Of a stretch of 64,000 nucleotides of DNA, positions 17,746-26,251 are shown one piece after another; within the stretch, counting starts at the first letter, position 1; the number at the start of each line of letters is the position of its first letter. The translations under genes and the position numbers were made by a program. The DNA is from Betaproteobacteria bacterium (GTDB taxonomy: Bacteria > Pseudomonadota > Gammaproteobacteria > Burkholderiales > SG8-39), in assembly GCA_004297625.1 (NCBI GenBank), contig SCTY01000003.1:434001-498000 (forward strand), in the 5' to 3' direction. A model generated the notes under the pieces. It did no database searches. It was not told where the DNA came from and was given only the letters and a program-made list of their open reading frames with translations.

Positions 17746-19191
17746 CTAGCTGCAGTGCATGCCGGTCGCATAGAAGCGCGTGAGCGCGGCCCGCATACGC
17801 ACTACGGTGCGCTGCCAGTCGTTGAACTCGCGCATGCCGTGCCGTAGCTGCGCGATCATCTCCGCCTCCAGCGCGGCGAGGTCGATGCCGGTCACCCGGC
17901 CCCCGTCGACCACCTGCCGGCCGGCGACATAAAGCGACCGGATGTGCTGGCGCGTCGCCCGTGCAAGTGCGAGCGGCAGCTCTGCCGCGCTCTCGGCGAT
18001 GACATCGCGCGCGAGCGCCGCGTAATCGAGCACCAGCACGTCGGCAAGCCGGCCCGGCTCGAGCGCCGCGGGCTCTGCGATCCCGGTCACCGCGAAGCGG
18101 CCGGTATCGCAGGCGGCCTTGGCGAGCGTGGAGGCGTCGAGCCACTCCTCGAAGCCCACGCCCTGGTGCAGGAGCCAGGCGAGGCGCAGCTCGCGCAGCG
18201 CATCGTCGTCGTCGTCGATGCCCAGGCCGTCGAGGCCGATCGCGATCGGCACCCCGGCGCGCAGCATGTCGCGCACCGGCGCGATGCCCGAGCGCACGCC
18301 GAGGTTCGAGCTGGTATTGAGGCAGATCGTCACGCCGCGCTTCGCGAGAAGATCGAGCTCGTCGGGCCGGGCCCAGACGGCGTGCGCCACCGAGAGCCGC
18401 GGCGAGAGCAGCCCGATCGCATCCAGGTGCTTCACGAGGCCCTCCGGGTGCGCCTTGTCGGCCCACTGGCGCTGGTAGCGGGTCTCGAGCAGGTGCATGT
18501 GCACCCGCCGCCCGCTCGCGGCGGAGCTTTGCGCGATCGCCTCGAGCAGCTCGTCGGAGCACCATTGCGCGCCCGCCGGCCCGAGCTGCACGGTGACGAG
18601 ATCCGACTCGATCGCGCGCGCAATCTCTTCGACGAGCGCGACCTGGTCCCTCGGCGGCAGCGAAGGCGGAACCAGGCGCCTGCGCACCGCGTCGCGATCG
18701 GCCGCGTCGATGAGCCCGAGCGTGCGCGCGTCGTCGCCGTACGCGAGCCAGTTGCGGTCGCGCAACGCCACGGCGAAGCCGACGCGCACGCCGACGTCTT
18801 TCGCGGCGCGCGCCACTTCGCGCGCTTCGTCCACGAGCGACATGCCCCCCTGCGGGCGCATGTAATGCATCATCACCGCCGCCTGCCCGCCGAGCGCCGA
18901 GCGCCCGAGCGAGACCGCCGCTATGACGTAGGGATCGACGCGCGGCGCGCCGGTAATCGCGGCGAGCCACAGCTCGAGCGGCAGCTCGAGCGCGCCCAAC
19001 GCAGCCGGCTTCACGGCACGCGCATGGTCGTGCGCGTTCGCGGGCGCCGGCATGGCGAGCAGTCCGCCGCCTTTCCCGGGGTCCGCCGCCTCGACGCCCG
19101 CGATGCGTGCGCCCGAAACCGCGATGACGCGATCGCGCTCGGCACGGCGTTCGCCCGGCGCGCGCAGCAGCCGCTCGACGCTCAGCCGCAT
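17746..19191 (-). CDS. Amidohydrolase (cytosine deaminase/ATZ-like)
   Basis: Amidohydrolase-superfamily enzyme of 481 residues. Metal-site elements are visible: the first-strand NAHDHAR (HxH), HMHLLE on strand 5, AHAVW on strand 6 and IGLDG on strand 8; a GVTICLNTSSNLGVRSG loop resembles guanine, cytosine and atrazine-type deaminases. Probable reaction: hydrolytic deamination or ring opening of an N-heterocycle in the cytosol. It lies 4 bp after the SDR gene and 42 bp before the ABC receptor gene, so it is most likely cotranscribed with the uptake system. Confidence 0.8.
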   Translation of the reverse strand: MRLSVERLLRAPGERRAERDRVIAVSGARIAGVEAADPGKGGGLLAMPAPANAHDHARAVKPAALGALELPLELWLAAITGAPRVDPYVIAAVSLGRSALGGQAAVMMHYMRPQGGMSLVDEAREVARAAKDVGVRVGFAVALRDRNWLAYGDDARTLGLIDAADRDAVRRRLVPPSLPPRDQVALVEEIARAIESDLVTVQLGPAGAQWCSDELLEAIAQSSAASGRRVHMHLLETRYQRQWADKAHPEGLVKHLDAIGLLSPRLSVAHAVWARPDELDLLAKRGVTICLNTSSNLGVRSGIAPVRDMLRAGVPIAIGLDGLGIDDDDDALRELRLAWLLHQGVGFEEWLDASTLAKAACDTGRFAVTGIAEPAALEPGRLADVLVLDYAALARDVIAESAAELPLALARATRQHIRSLYVAGRQVVDGGRVTGIDLAALEAEMIAQLRHGMREFNDWQRTVVRMRAALTRFYATGMHCS

Positions 19192-19195
19192 GTCC

Positions 19196-19939
19196 CTAGG
19201 CTCGCTTCACGACGCCGAGCGTGCCGCCGCCGTCGATCGGGATCACCGCGCCGGTGATCCAGTCAGCGCGGCTGGAGACGAGGAATGACACCAGATTGGC
19301 GATGTCCTCGGGCTCGCCGATCCGGCCAAGCGGATATTCCGCCGCGCGTTCTGCGAGCATTTTTTCGTAGCGTTCCGGCGCCATCCCGGCGCTCGTCCAG
19401 ATATCGCTGCGCACCAGCGCCGGCGCCACGCAGTTTACGCGCACCCCGGCCGGACCGAGCTCGAGCGCCAGGGCGCGCGTGAAGCCTTCGACCCCCGCTT
19501 TCGCGGCTGCGTAGACCGCGGTCCCGGCGATCGGCCGGCGCACGATCCCGGTGCTGAAGTTCACCACGCTGCCGCGCGCCGTCTTGAGAAGCGGCAGCAT
19601 CGCCCGCGTGGCGAGCAGGGTGCCTTCGAGATTCGCGGCGAGGACCGCGCGCAGCGCTTCGACCGGCACTTCTTCCAGGGCGCCATTGCGCACGATTCCG
19701 GCGGCGTTCACCAACACGTCGAGCCTTCCCCAGCGGCGCTCGAGATCCTCGGCGGCCTTGCGCAGCGCTTCGGCGTCGGCGACATCGAGGGCGTAGCCCG
19801 TGAACCCGGAGGCGCACATCGCGTCCACGCGCTCGCGCCGCCGCCCCGCCACCGCGACGCTGTAGCCCTCCTCGCGCAGGGCCTGCGCGATGCGCTGTCC
19901 TATGCCTGCCGTGCCTCCGGTAACCAGGGCGAACCGCAA
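19196..19939 (-). CDS. SDR family NAD(P)-dependent oxidoreductase
   Basis: Classical short-chain dehydrogenase of about 247 residues: cofactor motif TGGTAGIGQ near the N terminus, NAAG in the middle, a catalytic Ser in NFSTG, and YAAAK as the YxxxK pair. The C-terminal DWITGAVIPIDGGG is typical. I choose the TTG at 19939 as start: it follows GGAG with 7 bases of spacing and begins right at the first beta strand, whereas the ATG at 19981 adds an unrelated 14 residues and overlaps the divergent ATPase gene. It begins the minus-strand operon with the amidohydrolase and ABC genes. Confidence 0.87.
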   Translation of the reverse strand: MRFALVTGGTAGIGQRIAQALREEGYSVAVAGRRRERVDAMCASGFTGYALDVADAEALRKAAEDLERRWGRLDVLVNAAGIVRNGALEEVPVEALRAVLAANLEGTLLATRAMLPLLKTARGSVVNFSTGIVRRPIAGTAVYAAAKAGVEGFTRALALELGPAGVRVNCVAPALVRSDIWTSAGMAPERYEKMLAERAAEYPLGRIGEPEDIANLVSFLVSSRADWITGAVIPIDGGGTLGVVKRA

Positions 19940-19971
19940 ATCGATTCTCCGAGCCGAAAAACGGCAAGCAT

Positions 19972-20778
19972 ATGCCATCATTCGCCCAAATGCCGGAGAG
20001 CTTCCTCGAGGTCGAAAACGTCGACCTCGCCTACGACGCGGAAAGCGGAAACGCCATCGAGGACGTCTCGCTCGCGATACGCGAGCACGAGTTCGTTGCC
20101 ATGGTCGGGCCGAGCGGCTGCGGCAAGTCGACGTTCATGAAGCTTTGCTCGGGATTGCGCGCACCGACGAAGGGCCGCGTCCGGGTGGGAGGGCGCGCGG
20201 TGTCCGGGCCGCTGAAAATCGTCGGCATGGCGTTCCAGAACCCGACCTTGCTCCCCTGGCGCACGACGCTCGACAACATCCTCCTGCCGCTCGAGATCGT
20301 CGAGCCCTATCGCTCGAGCTTCAAGGAAAAGCGCGGCGCGTACGCCGAGCGCGCAAAGACGCTGCTCGAGACCGTCGGCCTGCACGGCCAGGAAGGAAAG
20401 TTTCCGTGGGAGCTCTCCGGCGGCATGCAGCAGCGCGTGTCGATCTGCCGCGCGCTGGTGCACGAGCCCCAGCTTCTGCTGCTGGATGAACCGTTCGCGG
20501 CGCTCGACACGTTCACTCGCGAGGACCTGTGGTGCGTGCTGCGCGACCTGTGGGCGCTCAAGCGCTTCACCGTGGTGCTCGTCACGCACGACCTGCGCGA
20601 GGCAACCTTCCTTGCCGATACGGTCTACGTCATGAGCAAGCGTCCGGGGCGCATTCTCGCCCGGCGCACCATCGACCTGCCGCGTCCGCGCGAGCTCGAC
20701 GTGACCTACAGCGAGCGTTTCGCCGAAATCGTTCTTGAGCTACGCGAGCACATCGGCCGCATCAGGAAGACCGGCTAG
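19972..20778 (+). CDS. ABC transporter ATP-binding protein (nitrate/sulfonate/taurine type)
   Basis: ATPase of 268 residues with Walker A GPSGCGKST around residue 50, a Q-loop in AFQNPTLLPWR, signature ELSGGMQQR and Walker B LLLLDEPFAALD. The SsuB/TauB-like ending mentions no regulatory domain. It is the likely partner of the permease and receptor at 15911-17703, but is transcribed divergently from their operon across a gap of about 32 bp. The start could also be the ATG at 19990, which removes six residues. ExoIII begins 2 bp after its stop. Confidence 0.9.
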   Translation: MPSFAQMPESFLEVENVDLAYDAESGNAIEDVSLAIREHEFVAMVGPSGCGKSTFMKLCSGLRAPTKGRVRVGGRAVSGPLKIVGMAFQNPTLLPWRTTLDNILLPLEIVEPYRSSFKEKRGAYAERAKTLLETVGLHGQEGKFPWELSGGMQQRVSICRALVHEPQLLLLDEPFAALDTFTREDLWCVLRDLWALKRFTVVLVTHDLREATFLADTVYVMSKRPGRILARRTIDLPRPRELDVTYSERFAEIVLELREHIGRIRKTG

Positions 20779-20780
20779 GC

Positions 20781-21557
20781 GTGCGCGTCATCACCCTCAA
20801 CGTCAACGGCGTGCGTTCGGCTGCGAAGAAAGGCCTGTTTCGCTGGCTCGCGGCGCAGCGCGCCGACGTCGTCTGCCTGCAGGAGATGAAATGCCACGAG
20901 GCCGACCTCGATGCCAGGCTGCACGGCCTCGAGGCGTTTTCCTCCTGTTACTCCTTCGCCAGGAAAAAAGGCTATAGCGGCGTCGCGCTGCTTTCGCGCA
21001 AGCCCCCCGAGGAGGTGAAGCAGGGCTTCGCCAGCCGCGAATTCGACGCCGAAGGACGCTATGTCGAGGCGCGCTTCGGAAGACTGTGGGTAATCTCCGT
21101 GTACCTGCCTTCGGGCTCGGCGGGGCCGCATCGCCAGGCATCGAAGTTCCGTTTTTTGAAGCGATTTCTGAATCATTTGAAGCTGCTGAAGCAGCGCGGC
21201 CATGAAGTCATCCTTTGCGGCGACTGGAACATCGCCCACAAGGAAGTCGACTTGAAGAACTGGCGCTCGAACCAGAGGAATTCCGGCTTTCTCCCGGAGG
21301 AGCGCGCCTGGCTCGGAAGCGTGTTCGACGAGCTCGGCTATGTGGACGTGTTCCGCCGCCTGAACGACCGGCCCGAGCAGTACACCTGGTGGTCGAACCG
21401 CGGCCAGGCATGGAAGAAGAACGTCGGCTGGCGCATCGACTACCAGATCGCCACGCCCCGCATCGCCGCAAGAGCCGTGAAGGAGTCGATCTACAAGACG
21501 CGGCGCTTCTCCGACCACGCGCCCTTGACGATCGACTATGACTGGCCGCCGGGCTAG
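20781..21557 (+). CDS. xth: Exodeoxyribonuclease III (ExoIII/XthA family)
   Basis: Mg-dependent AP endonuclease and 3'-5' exonuclease of base-excision repair, 258 residues. It opens RVITLNVNGVRSAAKKG and continues CLQEMK (metal Glu), the family CGDWNIAHKEVDLKNW, and ends SDHAPLTIDY with the catalytic Asp-His. The start is GTG, 2 bp after the ABC ATPase stop. It overlaps the next gene by 20 bp. Confidence 0.95.
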   Translation: MRVITLNVNGVRSAAKKGLFRWLAAQRADVVCLQEMKCHEADLDARLHGLEAFSSCYSFARKKGYSGVALLSRKPPEEVKQGFASREFDAEGRYVEARFGRLWVISVYLPSGSAGPHRQASKFRFLKRFLNHLKLLKQRGHEVILCGDWNIAHKEVDLKNWRSNQRNSGFLPEERAWLGSVFDELGYVDVFRRLNDRPEQYTWWSNRGQAWKKNVGWRIDYQIATPRIAARAVKESIYKTRRFSDHAPLTIDYDWPPG

Positions 21558-22857
21558 CTGGCAGGCGAGGCTGCCGGAGGGCATCCGCCCCTATTTCGAG
21601 GCCGCGCCGCTCGCGGCGCTCGCCCTCGGCATCTCCTCGGGCTTCGCGTTCGCAATGATCGGGGCGACGCTCGCCACGCGCCTCGCGCAGCACGGCGTAA
21701 CCAAAAGCGCCGTTACCGCGTTCGCGCTGACCTTCCTCGCGTACAACTTCAAGTTCCTCTGGGCGCCGATCGTCGACAACCTCCGGCTGCCCTGGATCGG
21801 CCGGTTCGGGCAGCGGCGCAGCTGGCTCTGGCTGGTCGGCGTTCTCGTGATGGCCGCGGTTGCCTTCTTAGGCATCGCCGATCCGGGCGCGGCGCTCTAC
21901 ACGGTGGCGATCGCTGCCGTTGCCGTGGGCGTGGCCGGCGCGACCTTCGACATCGTCATCGACGCCTACCGCATCGAGCTGCTCGAGCCGCGCCAGCTCG
22001 GCGTCGGCTCGGGAATGTCGCAATATGGCTGGCGCATCGGCGCGGCTGCCGCCGGTGCGCTCGCTTTGGTCCTCGCCACCCGGCTCGGGTGGGCGGCGGC
22101 GTATTTTGCCTGCGCCGCATTCGCGCTTCCGGCCATGGCGGTTGGCGTGGTGATGGGCGAGCCCAAACGGCACCTCGAGCCGGCCAAGCCGCACGGCGTT
22201 GCCGAAGCGGTCGTCGCTTATTTCAGCCCGCTCACCGAGTTCCTGAGGCGCGAGGGAGCGCTCGTCGTGCTCGCCTTCGTGCTCATCCACAAGATCGGCG
22301 ACACCCTCGCCAACCTCACGTTGCGGCTGCTGTTCCAGGAGCTCGGCTTTACCAATGACGAGGTCGCCTTCTTCGACGTCGGAGTCGGATTCGCCGCCCT
22401 GATCATCGGGGTCTTCGTCGGCGGCATCCTCTATGGGCGGCTGGGCATGAAACGCTCCGTGCTGATCAGCCTGGTGCTGATGGCGGTGTCGAATTTCAGC
22501 TTTGCCGCCCTGGCGGCGGCCGGCCATACGAATGTCGGCATGGCCGCGGCGGTCGCTTTCGAGAATTTCGCGAGCGGCATCGGCGGAGTGACGGTGGTCG
22601 CCTATCTCTCCGCGCTGTGCAACCTGCGGTTCACCGCAAGCCAGTACGCGCTCCTCTCCGCGCTCGCCAGCATCGCCGGCCGCTTCATCACCGGAACGAC
22701 AGTCGGCGCGCTGATCGACGCCATCGGTTTTGTGAATTTTTACGTGCTGACCACCGTGGTCGCGTTGCCGGGCGTGATCCTCTTCTGGTTCATGATCCGT
22801 TCGGGGCTTGCCGACATGTCGATCGGCTCGGCGGGCACCGTAGGCGAAGCGCGCTAA
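21538..22857 (+). CDS. AmpG-like MFS permease
   Basis: Major facilitator protein of 439 residues with about 12 helices. The N-terminal pattern GISSGFAFAMIGATLATRL then YNFKFLWAPIVDN matches the AmpG/PAT group, which imports anhydro-muropeptides for cell-wall recycling or carries acetyl-CoA. It overlaps xth by 20 bp and the convergent deaminase gene by 4 bp. Muropeptide transport is plausible but not proven. Confidence 0.8.
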   Translation: MTGRRASWQARLPEGIRPYFEAAPLAALALGISSGFAFAMIGATLATRLAQHGVTKSAVTAFALTFLAYNFKFLWAPIVDNLRLPWIGRFGQRRSWLWLVGVLVMAAVAFLGIADPGAALYTVAIAAVAVGVAGATFDIVIDAYRIELLEPRQLGVGSGMSQYGWRIGAAAAGALALVLATRLGWAAAYFACAAFALPAMAVGVVMGEPKRHLEPAKPHGVAEAVVAYFSPLTEFLRREGALVVLAFVLIHKIGDTLANLTLRLLFQELGFTNDEVAFFDVGVGFAALIIGVFVGGILYGRLGMKRSVLISLVLMAVSNFSFAALAAAGHTNVGMAAAVAFENFASGIGGVTVVAYLSALCNLRFTASQYALLSALASIAGRFITGTTVGALIDAIGFVNFYVLTTVVALPGVILFWFMIRSGLADMSIGSAGTVGEAR

Positions 22858-24221
22858 AAGCGGCTGAGCGCTTGGCTGCGCACGTTGGTTTCGGCGGCAA
22901 TCGCGTTTTCGTCGTGGCCGACGAGCTTCCCGTCCCTGACGCGCACGCGTCCATCGACCATCGTAAGCTTCGCGCGGGTGTGGGAGCCGGCGAGGAGAAA
23001 GCCGGCGAGCGGATCGGCCAGCGCGCCGGCCACGTCGAGCGAGCGCAAGTCGAAGGCGGCGAGATCGGCACACATGCCCGGCGCTATGGCGCCGAGTTCC
23101 GGGCGTCCGAGGACCGCCGCGGCCTCCGCGGTCGCCATGGCGAGCGCGTCCTGCGGCGAGAGCCATCCCGATGCATCGGATGAGCCCGCGCGATGGAGCA
23201 GCAGCGCCAGGCGCACATCTGAGAGAAACGCGCCGCCGTCGTTGCTCGCCGCCCCGTCCGCGCCGATGCCGGTTCGGACCTTCGAGCGACGCCAGGCCTG
23301 CAGCCGCGGCAGGCGATAGCCGAGTCGCAGCACCGTGCGCGGGCAGTGCGCGATGCCTACGCCGCGCGCGGCGAGCCGGCCGATTTCGCCGTCGTCGAGC
23401 TCGGTGCAGTGCGCGAGCCAGGTGCGTGGTTGCAGCCAGCCCGCTTTATCGAGATAGTCGATCGGCTCCACGCGGTTCAGTGTGCGGCACAAATCGCGCT
23501 CGGCAGGCCTCGGGTGGTAATGCGCGTGCAGGCCGCAGCCGCGCTCGGCGGCGAGGTCGGCGAGCGCTCGCATGAGCGCCGGCTTGTCGTAGGCGATGTT
23601 CGACGGGCCGAGATCGAGGCGCAGCAGCGATCCCGGCGCAGGGTCGTGCCAGCGGCGCAAATCGGCATGGCACTGCGCAAGCCAGGCGCCCGGCTCGTCG
23701 AGCAGCGAGTTCACCACCGAGGGCGGCAGGCGGGCCTCCACGCGGGCGCCGAGGCCCGGCAACCCGGAGCGCACGAGGTGCAGGCGCAGACCCAGCTCCG
23801 AGACGGCTTCGACCTCGGCGGCGAGGCGCTCGTCGCCGCGGTGGCCCAGAAGGAAGGCATGGTCCACCGCGGTCGTCGTGCCGGATAGAAGCAGCTCCGC
23901 CGCGGCGTTGCGCGCCGCAGCAGCGAAGTCTGGCGGCGCCATCCGCGCCCATACCGGGTACAGCGCGACAAGCCAGTCCTCCGAGGCAGCGCAGTGCGTG
24001 CCGGGCCAGGCGCGGGTGAGATGCTGGAAAAAATGGTGATGCAGGCTGATGAGCCCGGGGATCAGCAGGCAGCCGTCGAGGTCGATCGTTTCGTCGGCCG
24101 GGCCGGCGATCGGCTGCGCCTGCATCAATTCGATGCGCTTGTCGATGACGGACAGGTGCCCGTTCTCCAGCAGGCCGCCCGGCGTGCAAATCCAGCGGAC
24201 GTTTCGCAGGACGATGCGCAT
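22854..24221 (-). CDS. 8-oxoguanine deaminase-like amidohydrolase
   Basis: Amidohydrolase of 455 residues in the ATZ/TRZ group. SLHHHFFQHLTRAW near residue 60 is the extended HxH motif with the QxLTRA that marks 8-oxoguanine deaminases; further ligands are in LHAHYHP, LAHCTELDD and GIGADGAASND. Members deaminate 8-oxoguanine, guanine, isoguanine or hydroxyatrazine-type rings. It reads divergently from the Bug receptor gene with 74 bp between starts. Family confident, substrate moderate. Confidence 0.8.
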   Translation of the reverse strand: MRIVLRNVRWICTPGGLLENGHLSVIDKRIELMQAQPIAGPADETIDLDGCLLIPGLISLHHHFFQHLTRAWPGTHCAASEDWLVALYPVWARMAPPDFAAAARNAAAELLLSGTTTAVDHAFLLGHRGDERLAAEVEAVSELGLRLHLVRSGLPGLGARVEARLPPSVVNSLLDEPGAWLAQCHADLRRWHDPAPGSLLRLDLGPSNIAYDKPALMRALADLAAERGCGLHAHYHPRPAERDLCRTLNRVEPIDYLDKAGWLQPRTWLAHCTELDDGEIGRLAARGVGIAHCPRTVLRLGYRLPRLQAWRRSKVRTGIGADGAASNDGGAFLSDVRLALLLHRAGSSDASGWLSPQDALAMATAEAAAVLGRPELGAIAPGMCADLAAFDLRSLDVAGALADPLAGFLLAGSHTRAKLTMVDGRVRVRDGKLVGHDENAIAAETNVRSQALSRF

Positions 24222-24295
24222 AAGACGGTATATTGGAAATTCGCATGCCGGTAAACCATCGGCTACCGCGGTTCATTGAAAAACGGAGATCGAAC

Positions 24296-25261
24296 ATGAA
24301 GGCATGGCCGTTCGTTGCGCTCGCCCTGCTCGCCGGAGGGGCGGCTGCACAGGACTATCCCGCGCACCCGGTGAAGCTCGTGGTCACGTACACGCCGGGG
24401 GGTGGCGCCGACACCACGGCCCGCATCTTCGCCGAGCGCCTCTCGGACATGTGGAAGCAGCAGGTCTTCGTCGAGAACCGGCCGGGCGCCGGCGGCTCGA
24501 TCGGCGCCGAGGTGGTGCACAAGTCCGCGCCCGACGGCTATACGCTGCTTCTCGCCACCAATACGCACATCATCAACCAGGTGGTGTATTCGAAGCTCCC
24601 GTTCGACTTCCTGAACGACTTCACGCCGCTCGCGGTCGTGACGAACGGTCCGATGGTCATCGCGGTCAACACCGCGCAGATCCAGGCGAAGACCATGCGC
24701 GAGTTCACCCAGATGCTGAAGAGCGCGCCGGGCAAGTATTCCTACGCGAGCTGCAACGTGGCGAGCCCGCATCACTTCGGCATGGAGATGTACAAGCACG
24801 CGATGGGCATCGACGCGCTGCACATCCCGCACAAGGGCTGCGGCCCGGCGGTCAGCGACACCGTGGCGGGGCACATCGGCATCGTGGTGGCGACGCTGCC
24901 GCCGGCGGTGCCGTTCTTCAAGCAGGGGAGGCTGCGCCCGATCGCGATCCTGAGCGCGAACCGCTCGCCCTCGGCGCCCGACATCCCGACCGTGCGCGAG
25001 TCCGGCATCCCGGAGCTGAAGGACTTCTCCCTCGAGAGCTATTACGGCTTCATGGCTCCGCCGGCGACACCGGCAGCGATCGCGCGCAAGGTCGAGGCCG
25101 ACGTGCTGAAGGCGGCGGCGCAGCCCGAGCTGCGCAAGCGGCTGGAAAACGCCGGCATGGACATGCTGGTCCTCGACTCGAAGAAGATGATGGAGCTCAT
25201 GCGCTCGGACTACGAGAAGTACGCCAAGGCGGCGAAGGCGGCGAACATCCGGGCCGAATGA
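24296..25261 (+). CDS. Bug family tripartite-tricarboxylate-type solute receptor
   Basis: Periplasmic Bug/TctC receptor of 321 residues. The chosen ATG at 24296 follows GGAG and opens a signal peptide (MKAWPFVALALLAGG, cut near AAAQ); the upstream ATG at 24233 adds unrelated residues. Family marks: YPAHPVKLVVTYTPGGGADT, ENRPGAGGSIG and SAPDGYTLL. These proteins are greatly expanded in betaproteobacteria and usually bind carboxylates or aromatics. No TctA or TctB membrane gene is in the window. Its stop overlaps the next start as ATGA. Confidence 0.92.
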   Translation: MKAWPFVALALLAGGAAAQDYPAHPVKLVVTYTPGGGADTTARIFAERLSDMWKQQVFVENRPGAGGSIGAEVVHKSAPDGYTLLLATNTHIINQVVYSKLPFDFLNDFTPLAVVTNGPMVIAVNTAQIQAKTMREFTQMLKSAPGKYSYASCNVASPHHFGMEMYKHAMGIDALHIPHKGCGPAVSDTVAGHIGIVVATLPPAVPFFKQGRLRPIAILSANRSPSAPDIPTVRESGIPELKDFSLESYYGFMAPPATPAAIARKVEADVLKAAAQPELRKRLENAGMDMLVLDSKKMMELMRSDYEKYAKAAKAANIRAE

Positions 25262-26247
25262 GGCTCGAGCTCAGCCTCGCCTGCTGCGACTACGACCGCA
25301 CGCGCGCCATTTTCGACGGCCGCGTGCGCGTCGACGGCTGCGAGCTGGTCGCGACGGCCCTCGAGCCCGAAGAGGCGTTCCACCGCGCGTTCAAGTACGA
25401 AGAGTTCGACGTGAGCGAGCTCTCCCTTTCGAGCTACACCGTGCAGGTGGCGCGCGGCGAGCACCGCTACGCGGCCATTCCGGCCTTCGTATCGCGCGTC
25501 TTCCGTCATTCCGGCATCTACGTCCGCACCGACCGCGGCATCGCGCGGCCGCAGGATCTGAAAGGCAGGACGCTCGGCCTTCCCGAATACCAGATGACCG
25601 CCAACGTCTGGATACGCGGCATGCTGCAGGACGAATACGGCGTGCGGCCTTCGGACGTCCGCTGGCGCAACGGCGGCCTCGAGCAGCCGGGACGCGAGGA
25701 GCGCACCAAGCTGAGCCTGCCTCCCGAGATCGACCTCAAGGCGATTGCGCCCGGCGCTACGCTGTCGGCAATGCTCGAGGCGGGTGAGCTGGACGGCGTT
25801 CTCGCCGCGCGCCCGCCTTCGTGCTTCACGCGCGGCGCGCCGCACGTGGGGCGCCTGTTCCCCGATTCTCGCAAGGCGGAGCAGGACTACTTCCGCCGCA
25901 CGCGCATTTTCCCGGCGATGCACGTGGTCGGAATCCGCAAGGCGCTGCTCGCCGCGCATCCCTGGCTCGCGGTCAACGTGATGAAGGCTTTCGTGCAGGC
26001 CAAGGCGCTGTGCTGGCACGAGCTCGGCCAGATCGGCCATCTCTATAACAGCCTGCCGTGGGGCGTGGCCGACTTCGCCGACGCGCGCGCGCTGATGGGC
26101 GAGGATTACTGGAGCTACGGTCTCGAGCCGAACCGCCACGTCCTCGAGGCGTTCACGCGCTATCACCATGAGCAGGGGCTCTCGCCCCGCAAAGTGTCGC
26201 CGGAGGAGATGTTCGCGCCGGCGGCCTGCGACCTGAGCAGAATCTGA
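25258..26247 (+). CDS. 4,5-dihydroxyphthalate decarboxylase (Pht5)-like / NMT1-like protein without signal peptide
   Basis: A 329-residue protein starting at the ATG at 25258, overlapping the Bug stop by 4 bp; the longer open frame upstream is a shadow of the Bug gene. It opens LSLACCDYDRTRAIFDGRV and continues FDVSELSLSSYTVQVARG and PQDLKGRTLGLPEYQMT, as in proteins annotated 4,5-dihydroxyphthalate decarboxylase, a type-2 periplasmic-binding fold. No signal peptide is visible, so a cytosolic enzyme is more likely than a receptor. An amidohydrolase follows 4 bp later. Function on a ring carboxylate is inferred. Confidence 0.72.
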   Translation: MRLELSLACCDYDRTRAIFDGRVRVDGCELVATALEPEEAFHRAFKYEEFDVSELSLSSYTVQVARGEHRYAAIPAFVSRVFRHSGIYVRTDRGIARPQDLKGRTLGLPEYQMTANVWIRGMLQDEYGVRPSDVRWRNGGLEQPGREERTKLSLPPEIDLKAIAPGATLSAMLEAGELDGVLAARPPSCFTRGAPHVGRLFPDSRKAEQDYFRRTRIFPAMHVVGIRKALLAAHPWLAVNVMKAFVQAKALCWHELGQIGHLYNSLPWGVADFADARALMGEDYWSYGLEPNRHVLEAFTRYHHEQGLSPRKVSPEEMFAPAACDLSRI

Positions 26248-26251
26248 CGGC

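Noticed and set aside
24222..24295. Divergent promoter around TATATT between the deaminase and Bug genes
   Set aside because: A -10-like hexamer is present but no acceptable -35 at the right spacing on either strand.
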